This document shows, piece by piece, positions 56,661 through 64,000 of a stretch of 64,000 bases of DNA; the stretch's first letter is position 1; each line of letters starts with the position of its first letter. The DNA is from Epiperipatus broadwayi (lineage: Eukaryota > Onychophora > Udeonychophora > Euonychophora > Peripatidae). The position numbers and the translations under genes were made by a program. The DNA lies in the NCBI GenBank assembly GCA_028023455.1, contig JAQFVV010000354.1, positions 434,001 to 498,000 of the forward strand. The letters are read 5' to 3'. Under the pieces are notes generated by a model. The model ran no database searches. It was not told the origin of the DNA and saw only the letters and a list, made by a program, of their open reading frames with translations.

Positions 56661-56831
56661 TGATTTAATACCAATCCTGCCAAATAAAATGGTGATTATA
56701 GTTATTAAAGAACCAAAGACACCAAAATGTATAGATGCTGAACTGAGTTCAGATCTTTATGACTGCACAAAGTGAGTGAGCTTGGATTGAAATTATTATT
56801 ATGTTTTCATTTTGGACTCATGGCTTTATGG

Positions 56832-57065
56832 TTAACTAAACAAGGAAAAGGTGGGTGCTGGAGGATTGCATTAGATCCTAAAATCTAGATGCAGTCCTCT
56901 CAGATCTAAAGCTCCACATTGATGAAAGCCACAAGCTAGAAACTAATCTGGGGATATTAGATAAATAGGCACTATGTAGGTATTTTATGCACAAACCTTT
57001 TTATATCCATGGATTACCCTGGCTTGCATTAAGTGACATTATTGTATGGTGAGTTTTGCCTATGT
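56832..57065 (+). repeat. Repeat B copy (directly repeated with 56525-56660)
   Basis: Near-complete core to 3' end. The hammerhead segment at about 56925-56970 has TTGATGA (C3 lost) and GAAACTAATC (G16.2 lost), so it is dead. Two partial copies in the same orientation may be the remnant of a tandem dimer. Confidence 0.65.
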
Positions 57066-57702
57066 TAAGAATAATAGATTCAGAATTGCATGATACTGTT
57101 TTCATTCAAAGTCATTCCTGTTCTAAGGGACAATTTGAGTAGATTAAATAAATAAATATTATTAAATTTATTATTAAAAGTTATTATTAATTTTTCAAAA
57201 CATTTAAGTGTAACAATTTTTAATATCTTTCTTTGCCAGCATTTATTTATTTGTTTTAAAAATAAAAGAAATTTAATAAATTTTGCAAATTTTCATCTTT
57301 AAATTTAAAATTATATACATATTTTTTAAATATCATAATATTAATATATTTTTATTGAAATCGATATATTTATGATTTTTTTTTTAAACATAAAATTTAT
57401 ATGCTCTAATATGTATTACTATTATTTTTTAAAAAATGTTTAAAGATTGCGCTATGAGATTACACCGGCCTCTAGTAACGTAATTTCGAAATATTTTTTA
57501 TAGGCAATTTAGAATTTATTAATGTCACTATTTGCAGAACTTATAAAACTCATAAAATTTTATTCTCGATATTAAAAAGGCGAAAATTAATTGCGTTAAG
57601 GTGATGAACAATCATGGCGATGATTAGGTACCTGGAGGTAGGGCTCTACTGCCTAGCTAATCACAGTTTTTTCACATCGTGAATGCAATATAGTTGCACA
57701 GA
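57066..57702. other. AT-rich DNA, no gene seen
   Basis: A GC-richer 80-bp patch at 57600-57680 has no open frame or recognisable RNA. Confidence 0.4.
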
Positions 57703-57708
57703 CAGATT

Positions 57709-57791
<83 letters not shown>

Positions 57792-57792
57792 G
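57703..57792. repeat. (GATA)n microsatellite
   Basis: About 22 uninterrupted GATA units. Diverging GATA/GATG/AATA derivatives continue to about 58120, showing an older, longer array. Confidence 0.95.
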
Positions 57793-58120
57793 AATGGATA
57801 AATACATCAGAAAATAAAGAGACAAAGAAATAGATGGATATATATGGGCACATAAATGACTATATATAAATGAAATGGTAAATAATTAGAAAAATAAATA
57901 GATAAATGGATGAACTAATAGATGAACATGTTGATAAAATATACAGATAGATAAATGGATAAATGGTTGAGTAGATAGGGTGACAAATGAATATATCTCT
58001 AAATAGATAAGATAGGTGAAAAAATATAGATGGATGAATATATTAAGAGACAGACAGATAGATAAATAGTCAGATGAAAAGATAAATAAGTGGATGATAT
58101 GGTAGATAGATAAATAAATA

Positions 58121-59400
58121 AAAAATGATAACTAGCTATGTGAAAAGACAGAAAATAACCTCTGAATCATATATTCACAAGTACATACTTATTGGATTCT
58201 CATATATAATAAATCTATTCTACAGGATTGAGCTATTACAGAAATAAATAGTTAATACAGACTCATTACAAACGAAAAAAAAAAAGGTCTGATAAAAGTA
58301 AAAATAAGAGGATTTTATCTTGGCTGCAGTGGGAACAGATTTCTGAGTGTTTGTTAATGAGCTAAAATTAACTCCTGCAACTATCACATGAGACAATAAT
58401 ACTATTATGAACAAATAAATACATTCAATGTTATTAATATTTAGAGACAAGCAAATAGGTTTACAGAGTTTCTTTGATGGACACTAATATTTACTAAAAT
58501 AAAATACATATTCATTGCTTAAACCTGAAGCATTGTTTGGTATCTGCCACATTGTAATAAGGGTAATATTAACCATTCCATCTTAATAACTGAATTGCTT
58601 TGATTGGCTATTTTGGCAATGTTTTGTGCTCATTTAATAGAAAAATGAAACTAAAATTATATACAATAAAGCTACGATAAGCACTGTAGTGGTACCGGTT
58701 TTTTCCATTATGAGCTATTCAAGTATATATATAAATAACCAAAAAAATAAAAACTTTAAAATTTATAAATTTAGTAGATTTTACACCATGCCAGCAGTGA
58801 TTTTTTTTTGTCTTGGAGTGCCTTTTAGGATCAGTTGATTAACAACAATTTTTCAAATTATAATGAAAACAAATACATTTTATTCTTTACTTTTTTTATC
58901 ATTCCAAAAGTTTGATGTGGGACAATGTTCTAAGTGTAAAACCATAAAACTTAGAAAATTTCAAAAGTTTTTAAAGTATTTACCTTATGCAATAAAATGA
59001 AAGTTATCAAATTAACCTTCTCTTTGTTTAATATTTTTCAAATAAATGAGTAAAAGTATGCATTTTTATTTTATATTTTTATTATGTATATATATAAAAA
59101 GAAAAAAAATGTGATTTTTAAAAATATTATATATATATATATATATATCATAAACATTTGCTTATAATTGCTTTTTTAAATGAGTATATACTTGTAAAAA
59201 AGACCACATGTCTTCAAAATCTATTACTTCTGTATGATTTATAAATATTTATATAAATCATTTGAATCATATCTATTTACATTATAATTATTAAAATATT
59301 ATACAAAAATATAATACATATAAGAGCAAAACATTTGAACTGTACTATATACTGGTAAGTTAAATATGTGTGTTTCAAAATTGTGCAATAGAAAAAGACT
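58121..59400. other. AT-rich DNA with one unexplained open frame
   Basis: A minus-strand frame 58220-58450 begins with a hydrophobic, signal-like stretch (YLFIIVLLSHVIVAG) but then turns into A+T-driven sequence. 58640-58830 is the unnamed repeat also seen at 18735. Otherwise nothing. Confidence 0.35.
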
Positions 59401-59916
59401 GTTTTTTTTTTCACAATCTACAGTATAAAGAAAAGTTTACTTTTGTTCATTTCAATAAAAATTTTATTAACAATAAATAGTGATTACATACTAATAAAGG
59501 ATAAATAAATGAATAAATTGTACAATAATATGATTATATAATGTTCTATATGTCATCTGGCTAGATTATGTTATGAGAGCACAATGTTATACTCTTATGT
59601 GGTTAGGTATAGTGAAGAGATTCTAAGAACTTGTTTAATGGTATTAGCATTTTTAATATAGACATGAATATTTTCTTTTATAAATGACTATTCTATAATG
59701 CTGGGTAGGTGGGAATTGATAATCAGGAAAAGGAAAGAGCAATTAAAGACCAGGTGTCAGCAAAGACTTTACTGGAGGCAAGGAGCTGGTCACGTTTCTT
59801 GATTTTTTTGAGCGTTTGATAAAACAATGGTATGATTTGTGTGGGGGGGGGTAATTCCATGAGACTTTTGCATCTCACTATCCACATGGAATAAAGGACA
59901 AAGGTAGAAAGCCTTA

Positions 59917-60525
59917 TTATTGAAAAAAACTATTATGAATGGCATTTTCAAGTGAAAAAATCATATCAGGTCTTATGTTGGAATTGATTATAATTATATC
60001 TTTCAGTGTTTTAAGTCTTGGGCACTGGCGTATAATATGGTCTATGGTTTCATCTTCATGAGCACACAGACCACATATAGGGTCAATGCTGGTAAAACCT
60101 CTTCAGTGATAAAGAAACCAATTCGTGGGTAGCGCATTAAGATTTATTTTAATGATGAAGTCAAGGAATTTGGGTTCCAGACTCCATCTTTTGAAGTGTG
60201 TAATGAGTCTTTGATTGGTTACTTTTAGGCTGGTTTTAATGGGTTGTTGATTATAGTTGATTATATTGTATGCTTCCCATAAGGTGATTTTTTGGTTAAG
60301 GTTAAAGGGTATTATCGGGTTATAAAGTTGTAGTTGTTGTATTAGGGATGCTATCTATGAACTGGAAGAGGGTGGAGGATAATCTGTCGGTGTAATTTTT
60401 TTAATAATGTTAGAGTATCCGCAGGAGAGGATCAGATTATATAGAATGTTGTGGGTTTTCTGTAAAATGATTGCTTGTATTGAGTGGAATGACAGTCCAT
60501 TGAACCTGCATGGTCATTGGATACC
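59917..60525 (-). pseudogene. LINE-D ORF2, C-terminal part with zinc knuckle
   Basis: After the main ORF2 frame is lost at 60526, coding-like sequence continues in other frames: PIIPFNLNQKITLWEAYNII, KRWSLEPKFLDFIIKINLNA, LPTNW and then, after one stop, IDPICGLCAHEDETIDHIIR-QC (about 60030-60080), a C-x2-C-x7-H-x4-C zinc knuckle. A stop at 59917 plausibly ends it. The knuckle likely binds element RNA during target-primed reverse transcription. Confidence 0.7.
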
Positions 60526-62616
60526 TCACAAGCTAATAGCAACTGTCCTTCCTCTCCAGAGAAGTTTGGTGCATAATCGGTTAATTTTATTTTGAAACTG
60601 TTTAGACATTTTAATGAATGGAAGATAATATGAAATTTTTGGCATTATGATCAGGTTGAGGAGGCCAACCTTTCCATATAATGAAAGATATACTCTAGAG
60701 AGTGAAGTGGTGATGGCTTCAGTTGAATGGAGGATTGCATCTTGAATCTCTCTTGCCATTGCAGTTGGAGTTTTGTAGATTGGAAAACCTAGGTATCTTT
60801 GGGGTTTTGCAGAAAAGGGAGAATTAATTTGTTTACCAGACATTATCTTCCAGATGGAAGATTTGTTAAAATTTATTTGTAGGCCAAGTTTCGCTGTATT
60901 TCTGTTTAATATGTTCATGAGATGAGGAAGGTATTTAATGGTGGGAAGCACAACCATGATGTCATCTATATATGCAAATACATTGAAGTTTTTATTGAGA
61001 GAGGGAAGGAAAATTCCAGGGAGGTTTTTTTCTATATTCATCAGAAGAGGGTTGATGTATGCTGTGAAAAAAAGGGCACTGAGCGGGGATCCTTGATGGA
61101 TCGACTTGTATGGCTTGAAGCCTGGTGTGATCTTGCCATCAAGAGAGAGAAAAATCTCTCTGTTGTTGAGCAGGTTGCTGACCATCTGTACAATCCCAGC
61201 TGGAATGTCGCATTCCAACAGAATATCCAGAAGGATGTTTATCTGGACTGAATCAAATGCTGCCGCAACCTCCAGCTGGACAGCAATAGGTTTTGATTTA
61301 CGATGTCCTCTGATGTAATTGAACAGTGCAGTTACATTGGACATAGCATGCGAGGTTGATGATCCCTTTTTTCCGTATTGGTTTGACGAGATATGGCTAA
61401 GAATTTGAGTTTGTATTTGATCTTTAATGACTGACTCAATTATCTTGATAAGCAATGGGGTCATGGAAATTGGCCGGATACTGTTAATGTCATTTAGTGG
61501 TTTTGCTTTTTTAATAAAAGGCATGAGTGCCACTGGGTAAAGATCTGTTATGTTTCTGTTGCCGGAGGCTAGGTGATCAATCATTTTTTTAATAATTGGC
61601 ACAGTAAATTGACTGAGGTGTTTGAGAAGGAAATTTGAGATGCCATGAAGGCCAGGATGAACACCGTCAGGGAGAGATGTTACCTTCTTTTTGATTTGGA
61701 TTTCCATGATGCCATGTTCGCCAGGGTCACCAGCATCCAACCAGCTGTTTATAGGAGGAACACCATCTTTTTGCATTAATTGGCAGAATTGTTTGCTGAT
61801 GTGCTGCATCATTGGAAAGCCAATAAGATTGGTTCCATTAGTATTAATGGATAAGGGAGTGATTTGTTTTTTATTGTATCCCAGTGCCCATCTGAGATAG
61901 TCTCTCGTCCAGCAGTGTTGTTGTGCTAAGAAACATTTGGCTCTTCTGATGGATATATATTCTGCAAGGGACTTTTGCTTGATTTTGTAGAGATTTTTAA
62001 GGAAGATAATTTTTTCTGTATTTGTGAAATTTTGCTGTGATGCTTGAAGTTGTATATTAATGTCTGTTAGGTCATTTAGCAGGCCATTAGGTCCTTTGAT
62101 TTTCCTGGTGTAGTTATTTAATATGGACTGAAGTATTCCAATGAAGGAAAACCAGCCCTCCTCAGCAGGCAGGGAAAGGATGTTTATTTTCTGGAAAAGG
62201 ATGTATGCCTCAGACACTATCGCTTCGGTCATATTTGATTGGGAGATCTTGTGCATGGTTTTACCAGGTCCATCAATAGGTGTAGGGATTGCAATAGGTG
62301 TAAGTTGTAAGATTAGAGCCATATGATCAGAGAAAGCAACAGGGGCCAAGGCTGCATCAAGGTTGAAATGGAGGTCTGGGGTGTAGAAAACCAAATCAAT
62401 CAGGGACTTTTTAGTTTTAGTATAGAAAGAGTAGGCTTCAGGAGGGAAGAAACCCTCTCCACACATTAATCTGTGATTTATTAGATGCAAAAATCTCTTG
62501 TTGAAGTCATTGTATGTAGTGTTAAAGTCTCCCAGAAGAATAGTAGGAGAGGCTCTGTTAGCGTTGATGGCATTTAGGATATGGATTATTTTTAGATGAT
62601 GATCGGATAACCCCAA
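60526..62616 (-). CDS. LINE-D ORF2: endonuclease C-half and reverse transcriptase (696 aa)
   Basis: The open frame continues the endonuclease begun in 62592-62915 in a different frame. It includes TILLGDFNTTYNDF (about residues 26-39, the APE GDFN motif), SLIDLVFYTPDL and AFSDHMALIL (the catalytic SDH of APE). RT: SIRPISMTPLLIKIIE (about 377), motif A region VQLEVAAAFDSV, motif B HQGSPLSALFFTAYINPLL, motif C FAYIDDIMVVLP (about 547-557), then GLQINFNKSSIW and RYLGFPIYKTP. The motif A aspartate follows VAAAF, so one of the usual two acidic positions (D in F-D-h-x-x-A-F-D) is E/V here. The first codon is TTG at the frame edge, not a real start. Confidence 0.87.
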   Translation of the reverse strand: MGLSDHHLKIIHILNAINANRASPTILLGDFNTTYNDFNKRFLHLINHRLMCGEGFFPPEAYSFYTKTKKSLIDLVFYTPDLHFNLDAALAPVAFSDHMALILQLTPIAIPTPIDGPGKTMHKISQSNMTEAIVSEAYILFQKINILSLPAEEGWFSFIGILQSILNNYTRKIKGPNGLLNDLTDINIQLQASQQNFTNTEKIIFLKNLYKIKQKSLAEYISIRRAKCFLAQQHCWTRDYLRWALGYNKKQITPLSINTNGTNLIGFPMMQHISKQFCQLMQKDGVPPINSWLDAGDPGEHGIMEIQIKKKVTSLPDGVHPGLHGISNFLLKHLSQFTVPIIKKMIDHLASGNRNITDLYPVALMPFIKKAKPLNDINSIRPISMTPLLIKIIESVIKDQIQTQILSHISSNQYGKKGSSTSHAMSNVTALFNYIRGHRKSKPIAVQLEVAAAFDSVQINILLDILLECDIPAGIVQMVSNLLNNREIFLSLDGKITPGFKPYKSIHQGSPLSALFFTAYINPLLMNIEKNLPGIFLPSLNKNFNVFAYIDDIMVVLPTIKYLPHLMNILNRNTAKLGLQINFNKSSIWKIMSGKQINSPFSAKPQRYLGFPIYKTPTAMAREIQDAILHSTEAITTSLSRVYLSLYGKVGLLNLIIMPKISYYLPFIKMSKQFQNKINRLCTKLLWRGRTVAISL

Positions 62617-62915
62617 TAGTCTATTTCTATGACAATAATATTGGCATCTAGGAATAGAATACTAAAACTGTTTGGTGGTGTTGACTTGCTGAGAAGAATA
62701 CTGACTCCACCTGAAGCAGAATGGCCTATGGAAAATCTAGTAAATCCGAAAGCTGAGAGAAGAGATAATATTTTATGATCAGTCTTATGGTGATATTTAG
62801 TTTCACCCATAAGAAGTATATGAGGGGAGCAGAGCGAGAGCCAGTTTTTAATAGCTAGAACTCTATCAATTGAGTTTATGCCGTGAATATTAATGCCAGC
62901 AATATTGCAGAACAT
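62592..62915 (-). pseudogene. LINE-D ORF2 N-terminus (APE endonuclease start)
   Basis: Starts MFCNIAGINIHGINSIDRVL six bases after the ORF1 stop and includes PHILLMGETKYHHKT, the APE N/ETK catalytic block, then SASGGVSILLS. It runs out of frame near 62605 in a G-run, where the protein-like sequence shifts to the 60526-62616 frame: a one-base indel. Confidence 0.82.
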
Positions 62916-62921
62916 GATAGA

Positions 62922-64000
62922 TTAATCCAAACCATCCTCAGCAAAGTGTACCAAGTCAATGTGGGGCATCTCCATGTTAATGAGTTCTGATGTTGTTTGG
63001 AAATCAGAGTCTTGTGATTGAACTTGTGGATGGATTGGTGATATATTTGTTGGTTGAGGAAACGCATCCATGAAGTCTTCAGTGTCTGGTGAAGTAGTGT
63101 AATCTGTCTGAGATTCGTCAGATGGATCAATGGTATTGATGGTTATAGGATCCATGGTTTTCCTCTTTTTTTCTATGGATTTGTGAAGCTTTGTGCTGGA
63201 TATATCTGAGATTTGTTTGCTAGTGGGTGGTGGTGAATAATGTATTGGATGGGAGCTGTCATCATCAGAGCTTGATTTATCTGAGCGAATTGATTTCTTA
63301 TTTGTATTTTGGGTATTTGTTGTGTTGGTTTTTTGGGGGTTTTTAAGTTTAGTAGTGTTGTTTTCTTTTTCCTGTTTTTTTGATGAAAGTGTTTTTTTTA
63401 TTGTAATAAGAATTTGGTTTAAATTTAGACCTGAGTCATTTTCGGTTTGCTGTAACTGTTGTGAAACATTAATTATGCTGACTTTCGGGTTGAGTGTTTG
63501 ATAAGTATTTTCATCTGGATGGTTGATTACTGCAGGTGTTGAAGAATTAAGGACTGTTTGTGGATCACTTTGTTTAGGTTTGTTAGACTTAGCTGGCACG
63601 AATGATGAAGCATCATTGGTTTTAAGCTGGGTGGGAGTTGTTATAGATGAATTGTTTTGAAATTTTTTAAGTGTATTTTCTTCATCGCCTGGGTTTTCCT
63701 TGATCTCGTTAGATGGTTTGGTCATATTGTCTTCTTTTCTAGAAAGAGTTTGGCCTAGCATTGTTTCTCAGGGATTAGTACAATATGTATCTAATGAATG
63801 ATCTTGAGTATTATTGGCTTGAGAGATTGGTTTAGTAGCAGTATATGTTATTGCTTGGTTCTCTGATTCACTACTATTAGTGTAGAGGTTGGTATTTGTT
63901 CTTTCTTGAAGATTTTCATTTTGAAAGATAGGTTTGGATGTGAGAGGGTTTGTTGAAGGATTTATTTGAATCAGATTGTCTGGGTTTGTGAGGTTGCTGT
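62922..64000 (-). pseudogene. LINE-D ORF1-like protein, low complexity, one stop
   Basis: Open from 63761 (Met) to 62922 (279 aa). The same frame is open from a TGA at about 63768 up to the window edge, so the original start lies outside and the TGA is a nonsense change. The protein is rich in Asn, Ser, Thr, Lys and Pro (KENNTTKLKNPQKTNTTNTQ), with acidic Ser runs (SDKSSSDDDSS) and an acidic C-terminus (HFAEDGLD). No coiled coil, RRM or zinc finger is seen in this part. Position before the endonuclease ORF is the only basis for calling it ORF1; it would be an RNA chaperone-like component. Confidence 0.6.

Larger units (their letters stand above)
59401..64000 (-). mobile_element. APE-type non-LTR retrotransposon (LINE-D), nearly full length
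   Basis: Minus strand, from beyond the right edge to a probable 3' end at an A-run (plus T-run 59401-59411). Contains a low-complexity ORF1 and an ORF2 with apurinic endonuclease, reverse transcriptase and C-terminal zinc knuckle. Broken by a frameshift near 62605, loss of frame at 60526 and one stop near 63768. The clade is not clear: the RT has YIDD in place of the usual FADD. Confidence 0.85.

Noticed and set aside
57600-57680. GC-rich patch considered as an exon or snRNA
   Set aside because: Stops in all frames and no conserved RNA box seen.
58220-58450. Open frame with a signal-peptide-like start (minus strand)
   Set aside because: After the hydrophobic stretch it is A+T-driven sequence with no cleavage-site logic, cysteine pattern or homologue I can name.

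Overview
This is animal (metazoan) nuclear DNA, very AT-rich (my impression is around 70 percent A+T). The evidence is: spliced exons of an alpha-arrestin gene with introns of about 10 and 20 kb; five or more kinds of retrotransposon; tRNA-derived SINEs; foldback repeats; and many (TA)n microsatellites. It is probably an invertebrate, with arachnid-like or mollusc-like genomes fitting best, but nothing here fixes the phylum. There are no prokaryotic features and no operons.

The only host gene I can support is an arrestin-domain (ARRDC-type) gene on the minus strand. Three consecutive exons are visible at 43565-43750, 33742-33924 and 13774-13963. Each has AG/GT borders, their phases agree (0-0, 0-0, 0-1), and read in order they give a continuous C-terminal arrestin domain. 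The N-domain exons should lie to the right and the C-terminal tail to the left of the last exon; I found neither.

Layout. 0.4-5 kb: hammerhead-bearing repeat B fragment, truncated RTE LINE, LINE-C fragment, foldback repeat A, repeat B. 5.2-10.8 kb: a Penelope-like (PLE) locus of two head-to-head copies, the left one split by an RTE LINE. 11.5-21.6 kb: foldbacks, SINEs, LINE remnants, repeat A and B copies, arrestin exon 13774-13963. 21.6-30.7 kb: a complete LTR element with 2.7-kb LTRs, TSD, PBS and PPT, coding only for Gag. 31-44 kb: SINE pair, arrestin exons, PLE and RTE fragments, repeat A copies, a possible solo LTR. 44-57 kb: LINE RT fragment, a tandem-repeat-bearing element, long featureless AT-rich DNA, a pyrimidine tract, RTE and repeat B fragments. 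57.7 kb: GATA microsatellite. 59.4-64 kb: a nearly complete APE-type LINE on the minus strand, running off the right edge.

The most interesting signal is RNA-level. Repeat families A and B both contain type I hammerhead-ribozyme motifs (core CUGANGA, helix II, GAAA, a minimal helix III, cleavage base, closing helix I). Intact cores are at 39373-39441, 15807-15850 and 447-484, all on the minus strand. In family A the outer part of helix I differs between copies by a compensatory base-pair change. These look like metazoan retrozyme-type elements. A second pattern is that the PLE, SINE, repeat A and repeat B dimers are all inverted head-to-head, with 5' ends at the axis, suggesting a shared insertion mechanism.
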